From NCBI RefSeq assembly GCF_900111495.1, contig NZ_FOIU01000001.1, positions 124,001-188,000 on the forward strand: DNA of 64,000 nt. Reading direction: 5' to 3'. The notes beneath the pieces were generated by a model. It was given only the letters and a program-made list of their open reading frames with translations, was not told the origin of the DNA and searched no databases. This document shows positions 34,724 to 44,269 of the stretch, piece after piece. A program made the translations under genes and the position numbers. Source of the stretch: Chryseobacterium wanjuense (lineage in GTDB: Bacteria > Bacteroidota > Bacteroidia > Flavobacteriales > Weeksellaceae). The first letter of the stretch is position 1. Every line of letters begins with the position of its first letter.

Positions 34724-34934
34724 AGTTTTTTATTGTAGTACAAAGATAAACATTTAAGTCTATAGTTTAACCAAGTCAAATGGCAGGAAGTTGGATGCGG
34801 GAGGAGGGAAGATTGCTGTGAATATAAAAATTATATCCAGAATGATATCCAGTCTTAAACTTCCAGCTTCAGACTTCCATCTTCCCGCAAATTAAGATTT
34901 TCTTTTTAAAATCTCATTTTCGTAAATTAGCGCT

Positions 34935-35855
34935 GTGAAAAAGAAAAATTTGATTTCTGTTGTAGGACCCACCGGAATTGGAAAAACGAGACTGGCAATT
35001 GATTTGGCTAAACATTTCGATACAGAAATTGTTTCCTGCGATTCGCGGCAGTTTTTTAAAGAAATGAAAATAGGAACCGCATCACCGTCTTCGGAAGAAC
35101 TGGCAGAAGCACCTCATCATTTCATAGGAAATCTTTCTGTTGAAGAGTATTATTCTATCGGGCAGTACGAAGAAGATGCCTTAAAAAAGCTTAAGGAACT
35201 TTTTGAAAATCACGATACTGTCATTCTGGTTGGCGGAAGCATGATGTACGAAAAAGCAGTGATTGAAGGATTGAATGATCTGCCGGAAGCCGACGAAGAC
35301 AATCAGAAAAAATTACATGAAATTTTCGAAAAGGAAGGAATTGAAAAACTTCAGGAAATTTTAAAGGAACTCGATCCCGAATATTTTACGGTGGTTGATT
35401 TTCATAATCACAGAAGGCTTTTACGGGCCATCGACGTTATCTGGCAGACGAATAAAAAATATTCTGAACAAATTGCTGTTTCACAAGACTCAAGAGATTT
35501 CAATGTGATCCGAATCGGAATTGAAGCGCCGAGAGAAGAATTGTACGACAGAATCAACAGGAGAGTGGATATCATGATGGAGAAAGGTTTGCTGGAGGAA
35601 GCAAAAAGTTTAGAAAAATTTAAACATTTAACAGCTTTGAATACCGTTGGTTATGCTGAACTTTTCAAATATTTTGATGGAGAATGGGATCTTGATTTTG
35701 CTGTTTCTGAAATTAAGAAAAACAGCAGGAGATATGCAAAACGTCAATTGACATGGTATCGAAAAGCGGATGATATTCATTATTTGCCTTTGGGGTATTC
35801 GCAGGAGGATTTTGATGGATTGATTGAATATATTAATGAGCAGATTTTGAAATAA
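34935..35855 (+). CDS. miaA: tRNA dimethylallyltransferase MiaA
   Basis: MiaA adds a dimethylallyl group to A37 of tRNAs reading U-starting codons. 306 residues. P-loop GPTGIGKT at the N-terminus, SCDSRQFFKEMKIGTASP as the substrate motif, VGGSMMYEKAVIEGL, and TVGYAELFKYFDGEWDL, with RRYAKRQLTWYR near the end. The start is GTG, since the in-frame GTG at 34935 gives the exact family N-terminus. The leader is short: TAAATTAG at 34924-34931 resembles a -7 element. Confidence 0.95.
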   Translation: MKKKNLISVVGPTGIGKTRLAIDLAKHFDTEIVSCDSRQFFKEMKIGTASPSSEELAEAPHHFIGNLSVEEYYSIGQYEEDALKKLKELFENHDTVILVGGSMMYEKAVIEGLNDLPEADEDNQKKLHEIFEKEGIEKLQEILKELDPEYFTVVDFHNHRRLLRAIDVIWQTNKKYSEQIAVSQDSRDFNVIRIGIEAPREELYDRINRRVDIMMEKGLLEEAKSLEKFKHLTALNTVGYAELFKYFDGEWDLDFAVSEIKKNSRRYAKRQLTWYRKADDIHYLPLGYSQEDFDGLIEYINEQILK

Positions 35856-35926
35856 ATTTTAGAGAATTTAGGTTTTGAATTAAAGGATTAGAAAGCTTGT
35901 GTGCTATTGTTAACAATAAGTTGTTT

Positions 35927-36574
35927 TTATTCTATTAAAGGATGTCCGAATGTCATTTCGTTATTTTTCAAATTGAAATTATAAATATCTTGATTTTCTA
36001 CTCTGCGACCACCGGTAAAATTGAATAATAATTCATTCATTCCAATATCTAAATTTACATAAAGAATAGAATTATCAATTAATTTTTTTCTAACTAAATT
36101 GTCTTCTTTAATATTTTCATCATTATGTTTATTATTTAAAATTGGGTTAAATAATTTTATAAATAATCTTTCTAATAACCAAACAGATGTTTTACTATGT
36201 ATATCTTTTAATTCATTGAAAATATTGAGTGGATTATTGTGAAACTCATTTAATCCTAAATAAGAAAACCGAATATGTAAAAAATATACAACAAGATGAT
36301 CTTTTGATTTTAAGAGAGTTGTTGCTTTAAGTAACTTTTTATGTGGGCTAAATCTATTTTTTTTATCAAATGTTTCACCAACATATAAAACTTCTGGTTT
36401 AGAAAATTTTTTCAAAAAAAATCCTTTAACTCTTAATCTACAAATAAGATATATTCTTGATGATGCAATTGTCTCGTTTGTTTTATCATAGGTATCCATA
36501 ATTTTTTCGTCAATAGCTTCACTATAAGGGATCATATAAGCATTTTGAATTTTGTAGAAAATTGTATCATTCAT
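35927..36574 (-). CDS. GIY-YIG-like nuclease domain protein, orphan
   Basis: I recognise no named family, but the layout matches GIY-YIG nucleases. RIYLI (residues 40-44) stands in for GIY, LYVGET (63-68) for YIG, followed by R74 and H78 (RFSPHKK), then E135 in WLLERLF, and N143-P144 in LFNPILNNK. The chain is 215 residues, with a 70-residue C-terminal part that is unassigned (NFTGGRRVENQDIYNFNL). Base composition is lower in GC than its neighbours. It lies between miaA and an efflux operon as a lone gene. It could be a repair, restriction or mobile-element remnant. Confidence 0.6.
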   Translation of the reverse strand: MNDTIFYKIQNAYMIPYSEAIDEKIMDTYDKTNETIASSRIYLICRLRVKGFFLKKFSKPEVLYVGETFDKKNRFSPHKKLLKATTLLKSKDHLVVYFLHIRFSYLGLNEFHNNPLNIFNELKDIHSKTSVWLLERLFIKLFNPILNNKHNDENIKEDNLVRKKLIDNSILYVNLDIGMNELLFNFTGGRRVENQDIYNFNLKNNEMTFGHPLIE

Positions 36575-36711
36575 ATTAAGTGAAAATTTTCTTACTAAAG
36601 TATTAAAATTGTTTATTATAGTTGCTCAAAGTAATTTTTATTTTAACTTAGATTCCAGGCTCCACTTTGTTCCGTTCAGAATGACAGTATCAATATTTTT
36701 TTAATTCAAAA

Positions 36712-36745
36712 CAAAAAAATGCGATCCCGAAGGACCGCATTCCAT
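36712..36745 (-). terminator. Intrinsic terminator of the efflux operon
   Basis: On the minus strand AATGCGGTCC-TTCG-GGATCGCATT folds a 10-bp stem with a stable tetraloop, and a run of seven T follows. Confidence 0.9.
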
Positions 36746-36766
36746 TAACAATATTATTTTAATTTA

Positions 36767-38179
36767 CTACTTCCAACCGCCTCCTAACGCTCGGTACAAG
36801 TCCACAATACTACTCAATCTCTGTCTTTTTACGGACGCAAGATTCAGCTCTGCTTGTAGAGAATTTCCCTGAGCTGTTATTACTTCTAAATAATTTGCCA
36901 TACCGCCTTTGTAAAGCATTTCGGCACTTTTAATTCCATTTTTAAGGGTTGCTACTTGTTCGGTTGCTTTTTGTTCCTGAACTTTTAAGCTTTCGTTGGA
37001 AACCAAAGCATCGGAAACTTCACCCACAGCATTTAAAACAGATTGACGGAACGCCAACACGTTTTTCTCTCTCTGGATTTTAGCAACATTAAGATCTGTT
37101 TTCAATTGTCTTTTCTGGAAAATAGGCTGAGTCAATCCTCCTAACACAGACCCAAACAATGAAGCCGGAATCTGGAACCAGTTATCAATTTTAAATGAAT
37201 TCACCCCTCCGTTGGCAGTGATTTTCAATGAAGGATACATATTTGCCTGAGCAATTCCTACCATCGCGTTGGATTCCAGTAACACCAATTCCTGTTGACG
37301 AACATCCGGACGACGGCTTACCATCGCTGCAGGAAGCCCCGCAGAAATATCTTGTGGTAAAGAAGTGTCGGACATTTCAATCGTTCTGCTGATTTTGCCC
37401 GGATTTTCACCAACCAAAATACTTAATGCATTTTCCTGAATCGCAATATTTTGTTCCAATTGTGTGATCAAAAGTTCTGTCGATTGCTTTTGAGCTGTCG
37501 CCTGCTGAACTCCCAAAGAAGTTGTATCACCACTTTGCCACAATTTTTCCGTTAAAGAAAGAGTATTTGTGCTTAATTCTAAATTCGATTTTGCAATCTC
37601 CATTTGTTTGTCAAGCATCAATAAATTGTAATATCCCTGAGCAATTGCCGCAACAACCTGTGTCTGAATCGCTTTTGTAGCTTCGTAAGTCTGTAGATAC
37701 TGCATTTTTGAAACTTCCTGCTGATTTTTGATTTTACCCCAAATGTCAGCTTCCCAAGACAAATTGAACGCGGCGTTGTAATCTTCAACATAGCTTTTTC
37801 CTAAAAATAAATTTAAGCTTTGCCCGTTCATACTGTTTTTCGAAGGCTTTGAAATCTGTGCAGCAACTCCGAAGCCAACGTCAGGATATTGAAGATATTT
37901 TGCCTGTTTTAGTTTTTCCTGTGAAGAAGCAACCTGTTTTAAAGCAATCTGTAAATCGTAGTTGTTTTTAATCCCTTTTTCAATCAGACCTTGTAAAATA
38001 GGGTCGCTGAAAAATTGTTTCCATTCCAGGTTGGCTACGCTTGCTGTATCGGCTGTTGCAGTATACTGGAATTTTTCAGGAAGCTCAAGGTCCGGTTCCG
38101 TGTACGCCAATTTGGACACACACGAAACAGAGCCTAAAGCCAATATGAATGTTAGAAAAATATTTTTTACTTTTTTCAT
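36767..38179 (-). CDS. RND efflux outer-membrane factor (NodT/TolC family lipoprotein)
   Basis: The 470-residue outer-membrane channel of a tripartite pump. Lipobox C20 (LGSVSC). Two tandem TolC repeats: the first with NYDLQIALKQVASSQEKLKQA and AAFNLSWEADIWGK, the second with RRPDVRQQELVLLESNAMVGIAQANMYPSLKI. LGGGWK at the end is typical of NodT-type factors. It is the last gene in the tetR-adaptor-pump-channel operon and is followed by a strong terminator. Confidence 0.95.
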   Translation of the reverse strand: MKKVKNIFLTFILALGSVSCVSKLAYTEPDLELPEKFQYTATADTASVANLEWKQFFSDPILQGLIEKGIKNNYDLQIALKQVASSQEKLKQAKYLQYPDVGFGVAAQISKPSKNSMNGQSLNLFLGKSYVEDYNAAFNLSWEADIWGKIKNQQEVSKMQYLQTYEATKAIQTQVVAAIAQGYYNLLMLDKQMEIAKSNLELSTNTLSLTEKLWQSGDTTSLGVQQATAQKQSTELLITQLEQNIAIQENALSILVGENPGKISRTIEMSDTSLPQDISAGLPAAMVSRRPDVRQQELVLLESNAMVGIAQANMYPSLKITANGGVNSFKIDNWFQIPASLFGSVLGGLTQPIFQKRQLKTDLNVAKIQREKNVLAFRQSVLNAVGEVSDALVSNESLKVQEQKATEQVATLKNGIKSAEMLYKGGMANYLEVITAQGNSLQAELNLASVKRQRLSSIVDLYRALGGGWK

Positions 38180-38409
38180 AGTTTTTAAACTTTATTTGAA
38201 TACAAAACTTTGAGAGTTTTTTTATGCAAAGTTGTCTTTAGTAGGAGAGTTGCTTTGCTTTATATGATATGAGTTTGAATAGTTTGCTTCTCTATTTTTT
38301 GTTTTTCCCACAGATTTCACGGATTTCACAGATGATTGTGTTTATTTGTGAAAATATTTGTGCTGTTTGTGGTTAAAATAAATCTCTCAAAGTTTGTAAT
38401 TCATTTTTA
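38180..38409. other. Gap inside the efflux operon with repeat-like sequence
   Basis: 230 bases between the permease and channel genes. CACAGATTTCACGGATTTCACAGATG and TTTATTTGTGAAAATATTTGTG look like a widespread intergenic repeat, also seen inverted near 15160-15190. No gene and no terminator. Confidence 0.5.
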
Positions 38410-41400
38410 TTAATGAGTAGTTGCTAAAAGTTCTGCCTCCAGTTTTTGTCTTTGAAGTCTTTTCTTTTTTCTACTTGGCATTTTTTCATGTAAATACTGG
38501 AAGATCACAAACATTACAGGAATAATGAAAATCCCGAATACAACTCCTGTTAACATTCCGCCAACAGTACTGAATCCGATGGAATGATTCCCTTTTGCAG
38601 AAGCTCCCTGAGTAAACACAAGAGGCAACATCCCGACAATGAACGCAAATGAGGTCATTAAGATCGGTCTTAAACGTAATCTTGAAGCCTGAAGTGCAGA
38701 TTCCAATAATGATCTTCCTGCATTTCTTCTTTGTACGGCAAATTCTACAATCAGGATCGCGTTTTTCGCTAATAATCCGACGAGCATGATCAAACCAACC
38801 TGAACGTAAATATTATTATCAATTCCAGCCAGTCCTGTGAAGGCAAATACCCCGAAAATACCTGTAGGAATCGTTAAAATAACCGCAAACGGAAGAATAT
38901 AACTTTCGTACTGAGCCGCCAACAAGAAGTATACAAATAAAATACTTAACATAAAGATAAATGCTGTCTGTCCGCTTGTTTTGATCTCTTCACGGGTAAT
39001 CCCTGTCCATTCGTATCCATAACCTCTTGGCAATGATTTCTGTGCAACTTCTTCCACCGCTTTGATTGCGTCTCCGGTACTGTAACCAGGTTTTGGAGTT
39101 CCGTTGATCGTCACCGCGTTGAATAGGTTATTTCTTGTCACTGTTTCAGGTCCGAAGGCTCTTTTTAGAGTTACTAATGTTTTTACAGGAACCATTTCAC
39201 CTGATTTATTTTTAACATAAATTCCTTCTAAAGAATTCGCATCTGTTCTGTAAGGAATATCCGCCTGAGCCATTACTCTGTAGTACTTTCCGAACCTGTT
39301 GAAATCTGAAACGAAGCTACTTCCGTAATAGATCTGCATCGTCTGCATCAATTCTGTAATGGAAACTCCAAGCTGATTCGCTTTATCACTATCAACTTCA
39401 ATGGTAAATTGTGGGTTTCCGGCTGCGTAAGTTGTAAAGGCAAATGCAATTTCCGGACGTTTCATCAATTCTCCGATGAATGCCTGAGTGGTTGTTCCCA
39501 ATTGTTCCAAAGAACCATTAGTTTTATCCTGAAGCATAAATTCGAAACCGGAAACGTTACCAAATCCCTGAACAGTAGGGAAGTTGAAGAAGAATGCACT
39601 CGCATCTTTTACCTGGGAAACTTTTCCTGTCAATCCCGCTGCAATCTGATCTGGGTCGGTAATTTCGCCACGTTGATCATGATCTTTTAATTTAATAAAA
39701 CCTGCAGAATATGGAGAAGCATTCGCATTACTGATGAAGTTCAGACCATCTGCAACCCAAAGGTGGTTTTTAGCTTTTTCACCGTTGATGATTTTGTCAA
39801 TCTGTTCAGTCGCTCTGTGTGTTCTGTCCAAAGAACTTCCCGGAGGTGTGTTCACCGCATACAAGATGAATCCCTGGTCTTCCGTAGGAATAAATCCTGA
39901 TGGTGCTTTTTTAATCAAGAAAATACTTGCAGCTGTAATTAATACTAATCCTCCTACTGCAACCCATTTATTTTTAATTAAAAATTTAAGGCTATAGATA
40001 TATTTTTTGGTAAGATTATTAAAGCTAACATTGAATGCATTGAAAAATCTTGCTCCAAAACCTGTTTTTTTACCGTGTTCTCCGTGTTCACCCTGAGGAT
40101 CATTTAAGAACATAGCACATAAAGCAGGACTTAATGTTAATGCATTCACTGCAGAAATCATGATCGCAATCGCCAATGTAAAGGCAAACTGTCTGTAGAA
40201 AACTCCCGCAGGACCCTGCATGAAACCAACCGGAATAAATACGGCACACATCACCAGGGTAATGGAAATAATGGCCCCGGAAATTTCACTCATGGAACTC
40301 ATTGTGGCTTGTTCTACAGGCATTCCCGTATGTTCCATTTTGGAATGGACGGCTTCCACCACAACGATCGCGTCATCCACCACAATACCGATGGCGAGTA
40401 CCAAAGCGAACAATGTCAACATGTTGATACTGAACCCAAATAACTGTAGGAAAAAGAAGGTACCGATAATCGCCACCGGAACTGCAATGGCAGGAATTAA
40501 TGTAGATCTGAAATCCTGAAGGAAAATATATACTACAATAAATACCAAGATAAATGCAATCACTAATGTTTCCACAACCTGATGAATCGAAGCATCCAAA
40601 AAGTCTTTGGAATTGTACATGATGATCGGCTCAACACCCTTTGGAAGGGTAGTTTTAAACTGGTCAACCTGTTTTTCAATTTCAGTTAAGATTTCGTTGG
40701 CATTAGATCCTGCCGTCTGCATAATTGCAAAACCTGAAACGGGTTTGCCATCCACTCTGTTAGCTGCTGTATAAGTATATGAACCGAATTCTACTCTTGC
40801 CACGTCTTTCAGTCTTAGGAAAGAACCGTCGCTGTTGGCTTTTATGGCAATGTTTTCGTAGTCTTCGTTTTTGTTTAATTTACCTTTATACTTTAAAATA
40901 TATTCGTAAGTTTCCTTACTTCCCTGTCCCAAACGTCCCGGAGCAGCCTCTAAGTTGTGATCTCTTACAGCGTTCAAAACTTCCTGCGGAGAAAGGTTGT
41001 TGGCTGCTAATCTGTCCGGCTTCAGCCAAAGTCTCATAGAATAATCTCTCGTTCCGAAAACCTGCGCCTGAGCAACCCCCGGAATACGCTGAATTTGCGG
41101 AATGATGTTGATTTTCAAGTAATTCTGTAAGAAAAGCTCATCGTATTGTTTAGGATCATCACTTGTCAATCCCATGAACATGATCATACTGTTCTGAACT
41201 TTCTGCGTCGAAATACCCGCCTGCACAACCTCTTGCGGAAGCTGGCTCATCGCTTTCGATACACGGTTCTGAACGTTTACGGCTGCATTATCTGCATCTG
41301 AACCTTGTTTGAAAAATACGCTCAGAGTCATGGTACCGTCGTTACTCGAGTTGGAGGTCATGTAGGTCATGTTCTCAACTCCGTTCACCGCTTCTTCGAT

Positions 41401-41592
41401 CGGGGTTGCCACCGAACGGGCTACAACTTCCGCATTCGCACCCGGATAGAAAGCTGTCACCTGCACACTCGGCGGAGCAATGTCCGGAAAGAGGGCGATG
41501 GGTAAATTAAAGAGGGACAATGCCCCCAATAATAAAAGTATTATGGAGATGACCGTTGAAAGTACCGGTCTTTCTATAAATTGTTTTAACAT
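38410..41592 (-). CDS. Efflux RND permease (HAE1/AcrB type)
   Basis: The 1060-residue inner-membrane proton-driven pump. Twelve transmembrane segments in two halves and two large periplasmic loops. N-terminal FIERPVLSTVISIILLLLGALSLFNLPIALFPDIAPP is typical. The proton-relay Asp pair is in TM4 (AIGIVVDDAIVVVEAVH). GLLAKNAILIVEFA in TM10 carries the conserved Lys. EATRLRLRPILMTSFAF-like ALQASRLRLRPILMT follows. The substrates cannot be told, but the regulator is a TetR repressor. A palindromic element separates it from the adaptor gene. Confidence 0.97.
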   Translation of the reverse strand: MLKQFIERPVLSTVISIILLLLGALSLFNLPIALFPDIAPPSVQVTAFYPGANAEVVARSVATPIEEAVNGVENMTYMTSNSSNDGTMTLSVFFKQGSDADNAAVNVQNRVSKAMSQLPQEVVQAGISTQKVQNSMIMFMGLTSDDPKQYDELFLQNYLKINIIPQIQRIPGVAQAQVFGTRDYSMRLWLKPDRLAANNLSPQEVLNAVRDHNLEAAPGRLGQGSKETYEYILKYKGKLNKNEDYENIAIKANSDGSFLRLKDVARVEFGSYTYTAANRVDGKPVSGFAIMQTAGSNANEILTEIEKQVDQFKTTLPKGVEPIIMYNSKDFLDASIHQVVETLVIAFILVFIVVYIFLQDFRSTLIPAIAVPVAIIGTFFFLQLFGFSINMLTLFALVLAIGIVVDDAIVVVEAVHSKMEHTGMPVEQATMSSMSEISGAIISITLVMCAVFIPVGFMQGPAGVFYRQFAFTLAIAIMISAVNALTLSPALCAMFLNDPQGEHGEHGKKTGFGARFFNAFNVSFNNLTKKYIYSLKFLIKNKWVAVGGLVLITAASIFLIKKAPSGFIPTEDQGFILYAVNTPPGSSLDRTHRATEQIDKIINGEKAKNHLWVADGLNFISNANASPYSAGFIKLKDHDQRGEITDPDQIAAGLTGKVSQVKDASAFFFNFPTVQGFGNVSGFEFMLQDKTNGSLEQLGTTTQAFIGELMKRPEIAFAFTTYAAGNPQFTIEVDSDKANQLGVSITELMQTMQIYYGSSFVSDFNRFGKYYRVMAQADIPYRTDANSLEGIYVKNKSGEMVPVKTLVTLKRAFGPETVTRNNLFNAVTINGTPKPGYSTGDAIKAVEEVAQKSLPRGYGYEWTGITREEIKTSGQTAFIFMLSILFVYFLLAAQYESYILPFAVILTIPTGIFGVFAFTGLAGIDNNIYVQVGLIMLVGLLAKNAILIVEFAVQRRNAGRSLLESALQASRLRLRPILMTSFAFIVGMLPLVFTQGASAKGNHSIGFSTVGGMLTGVVFGIFIIPVMFVIFQYLHEKMPSRKKKRLQRQKLEAELLATTH

Positions 41593-41631
41593 AAGAAGTT
41601 TATTTTTTTATGTTGCTTAAACTATATTCTT

Positions 41632-41785
41632 ACCACAAAAGACACAAAGCTTTCTGCTGAATTCAGATTAATTGCTGATATTTTAAAGTTCACAAAACGA
41701 AAATCTTAGATTTTCAAAAAACTTGGGTGTTCTTCTATTTTCAAAGATTTAAACCTAAATGTGACTTATGTGTTTAAAAACTTTT
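41632..41785. repeat. Intergenic palindromic element between permease and adaptor genes
   Basis: GAAAATC-TTA-GATTTTC (41699-41715) forms a hairpin. The right end GTGACTTATGTGT (41761-41773) equals the right end of the element at 63109-63241. The left end ACCACAAAAGACACAAAG is not its inverse, so the unit is only partly related. Confidence 0.45.
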
Positions 41786-41838
41786 GAGGTTTAAAAAAAG
41801 TTTAAGCAGTTCTTATAAATAGTCCTGAGAAGGATCGT

Positions 41839-42999
41839 TTACAAAGGTCTTGCCTTAAGCAGACTATCAGAAGAGATAGTTTTTGGCTGGATGGCAACAC
41901 CGTCTTTTAATGTTCCGATTCCTGTAAACACAATTTTATCTCCTACAGAAAGTCCATCTGAAATGAAGTAATAATTGTTTGTTTTTCCTGAGATGGTTAC
42001 AGGTTTTCCGGTTACTTTTTTATCTTTTCCGACTACGTATACATACGTTTTATCCTGAATTTCATACGTAGATTCCTGAGGAATGACAAGCGTTTTGTCG
42101 AATAGCTGAGGCATACGAACTCTACCTGTATTACCCGTTCTCAGTACTCCGTTTGCATTCGGGAATACGGCACGAACACTGATGGCTCCGGTGGTTTTGT
42201 CAAATTGTCCGTCAACGATGCTCATTTTACCTTTTTCAGGATACGTGCTGTTGTCTGCAATGACCAAATCTACTTGTGGCATATTTTTCAGCTTCTCGTT
42301 TAAAGTGGCTCCCGGATATTTATTCTGGAAAGCAATGAAATCCATTTCGCTCAAAGAAAAATAGGCGTAGATCTCGCTGATATCAGATAATAAAGTCAAT
42401 GGACTTGGATCTGTTCTTGAGATCAGACTTCCTTTTTTGTAAGGAATTCTTCCGATGTATCCGCTTACCGGCGCTGTAATCGTTGTAAATCCTACGTTGA
42501 TTCTTGCGCTCCCTACTGTTGCTTTTGCCTGTGAAGCGGCTGCTACAGCGGCTGCATAGTTGGCTTTTGCAGTTCTCAGCTGTACTTCGGAAACTACTTT
42601 TGCGGCTACAAGAGGTTCCAGTCTGTCAACCTCCACTTTCGCTTTCTGAATATTGGCATTGGCAACCTGTAAATTGGCTGTAGCCATATTCATTTGTTCG
42701 CCGTAACTTCTTGAATCTATTTTAAATAAAGGCTGTCCGGCTCTTACATAAGCTCCTTCTTCTACGTAAATTTTATCTAAATATCCATCAACCTGAGATC
42801 TGATTTCCACATTGTTTTTTCCTTCCAATGCAGTAGGGAATTCCTGATAAACAGTAGCAGGAGAGGTGATTACGGTATAAACGGGTAACTCTGGAGCAGG
42901 GGGAGCCTGGTTGGTATTTTCAGCGGCTTTACTGCAACTTTGTAAAAGGATAATACTTGCGATAAGTACGATAATCCTCGTTTTTCCAAATATTTTCAT
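41839..42999 (-). CDS. RND efflux periplasmic adaptor (MFP) lipoprotein
   Basis: The 386-residue periplasmic linker of the pump. Lipobox C22 (IILLQSC). Lipoyl-like half motifs (RSQVDGYLDKIYVEEGAYVRAGQPLFKID and TITAPVSGYIGRIPYKKGSLIS) flank an alpha-hairpin (about residues 105-165, with many Ala/Lys). A beta-barrel domain and membrane-proximal domain follow (RTGNTGRVRMPQ, VGDKIVFTGIGTLKDGV). It is the first structural gene downstream of tetR and is preceded by three TetR-operator-like sites. Confidence 0.96.
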   Translation of the reverse strand: MKIFGKTRIIVLIASIILLQSCSKAAENTNQAPPAPELPVYTVITSPATVYQEFPTALEGKNNVEIRSQVDGYLDKIYVEEGAYVRAGQPLFKIDSRSYGEQMNMATANLQVANANIQKAKVEVDRLEPLVAAKVVSEVQLRTAKANYAAAVAAASQAKATVGSARINVGFTTITAPVSGYIGRIPYKKGSLISRTDPSPLTLLSDISEIYAYFSLSEMDFIAFQNKYPGATLNEKLKNMPQVDLVIADNSTYPEKGKMSIVDGQFDKTTGAISVRAVFPNANGVLRTGNTGRVRMPQLFDKTLVIPQESTYEIQDKTYVYVVGKDKKVTGKPVTISGKTNNYYFISDGLSVGDKIVFTGIGTLKDGVAIQPKTISSDSLLKARPL

Positions 43000-43069
43000 T
43001 TTAAGTTTAAAATTTTTAATGAAGTGTTAGATTTTAATAATGTTTTTAATGTAAATCCTGTTATATTTC

Positions 43070-43082
43070 CTAACGCTGTTAA
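43070..43082. promoter_or_regulatory. TetR operator-like palindrome, site 1
   Basis: CTAACGCTGTTAA, the same pattern as the perfect palindrome at 43980. It lies 71 bases before the adaptor start on the minus strand. A half-site AGTGTTAG at 43023-43030 is nearer to the start codon. Confidence 0.6.
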
Positions 43083-43208
43083 TGATTAGTTCAAAAAAAA
43101 TTACAGAATTTTTAATACTCGACGTCAGATCGGTGTTTTCATAATTGAAAATTGTTTTTAATGTTGGTTTAGTATAATTAAGATGAGGTGTAAATCGCGT
43201 TATTTTTA

Positions 43209-43221
43209 CTAACAGTGTTAA
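43209..43221. promoter_or_regulatory. TetR operator-like palindrome, site 2
   Basis: CTAACAGTGTTAA, one base off the perfect 13-mer. It lies in the tetR-adaptor gap. Confidence 0.65.
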
Positions 43222-43337
43222 TTATTAAAGTAAAAAAAAATTAATTTTTACTATTAATTTTCAAATCTTACATAGATGGTTTTTAAGTTTTAATTAGTTT
43301 TAAATGAATAATTTACATTAATTCAGTGTTAATATTC

Positions 43338-43350
43338 CTAACGGTGTTAA
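43338..43350. promoter_or_regulatory. TetR operator-like palindrome, site 3
   Basis: CTAACGGTGTTAA, just past the end of tetR. A degenerate half-site CAGTGTTAA lies 14 bases to the left at 43324. Confidence 0.6.
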
Positions 43351-43370
43351 TTTTAATTTCAAAAAAAATT

Positions 43371-43967
43371 CTACAAAGACTTAACAAAAGCAGAAACAGT
43401 TTCATCCAAAGTCGTCTTGTTCATCGTAGAAGGAATATCGTCATTACGCATCATCATGATCGAAATCAAGCCATGTACCGCAGAAAATAAAGCGTGAGAC
43501 ATGTGACAGGCGTTATCCGGATTTGATCCGTTTTTCTTAATAATTTCATACGTGCAATCGTAAAGCATATCCTGAAACGACGAAAATTCTTCTTTCATCA
43601 TTCCTTTTCCGCTACATTGCATTCCCAATCCGAACATCAATTGGTAATACTCTTTGTTTTTGAATGCAAACTTCCAGTAGGCATCCACAATAGCTTTCAA
43701 TTGGTCTTCCGGATTGTCGTGTTCTCTCTGAGCTTTCAACAATTCGATGTGCAAACAATGGAAACCATTCAACGAGATCTCGTATAAAATAGCCTCTTTG
43801 TTTTCAAAGTGATCGTAAACTACCGGCGCACTGTATTCAATGGCATCGGCAATTTTTCTCATGGAAAGTGAAGCCCACCCTTCGGTTTTAGCCAGGGAAA
43901 AAGCCGCGTCCAGAATGCTGGTGCGTATGTTTTCTTTTTCTCTTTGTCGACGTTCATGTAGACCCAT
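43371..43967 (-). CDS. TetR/AcrR family repressor of the efflux operon
   Basis: A 198-residue one-component repressor. Helix-turn-helix at residues about 14-60 (NIRTSILDAAFSLAKTEGWASLSMRKIADAIEYSAPVVYDHFENKEAIL), followed by a helical ligand domain. The gene sits at the head of the adaptor-permease-channel cluster. A perfect palindrome CTAACAGTGTTAG lies 13 bases upstream of its start, and three relatives lie in front of the adaptor gene. It therefore most likely represses itself and the pump. The inducer is not known. Confidence 0.93.
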   Translation of the reverse strand: MGLHERRQREKENIRTSILDAAFSLAKTEGWASLSMRKIADAIEYSAPVVYDHFENKEAILYEISLNGFHCLHIELLKAQREHDNPEDQLKAIVDAYWKFAFKNKEYYQLMFGLGMQCSGKGMMKEEFSSFQDMLYDCTYEIIKKNGSNPDNACHMSHALFSAVHGLISIMMMRNDDIPSTMNKTTLDETVSAFVKSL

Positions 43968-43979
43968 GATTTTTAATTA

Positions 43980-43992
43980 CTAACAGTGTTAG
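43980..43992. promoter_or_regulatory. TetR operator, perfect palindrome (site 4)
   Basis: CTAACAGTGTTAG is a perfect inverted repeat around a central G, immediately upstream of the tetR start codon at 43967. It is placed so that binding would block tetR transcription. Confidence 0.7.
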
Positions 43993-44243
43993 CAAAACTA
44001 CAAACTTTTTAATATAACTTCCAAACAAATTTTAGAGTTTAACTTTTGAAGCAAGGTCTTTGAGAACTAATGTAAATTGGCTGGATGCTGGAAGAATGGG
44101 AGCTGCAGGTTATTGTGAAAAGGTGATTTTTTTAATTATTGTAAAAATTAATGGAGTTTATAGTCCCACTCAATTAAATAATAATTTGTTAGCTTCTATC
44201 CCCTTGTTTCAAGCTTCCTTACTTATATAATCAAGAAAATCTT

Positions 44244-44251
44244 TATCTTTG
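44244..44251 (+). promoter_or_regulatory. -7 element of the thioredoxin-like gene
   Basis: TATCTTTG matches TAnnTTTG 19 bases before the ATG at 44270. The leader would be about 12-15 bases. This favours the ATG at 44270 over the in-frame TTG at 44249, which overlaps the element. Confidence 0.6.
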
Positions 44252-44269
44252 TGCACAAATAAAAAAAAT

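Noticed and set aside
36775..43000. Frameshifts or pseudogenes in the efflux operon
   Set aside because: All three structural genes are full length with intact family motifs.
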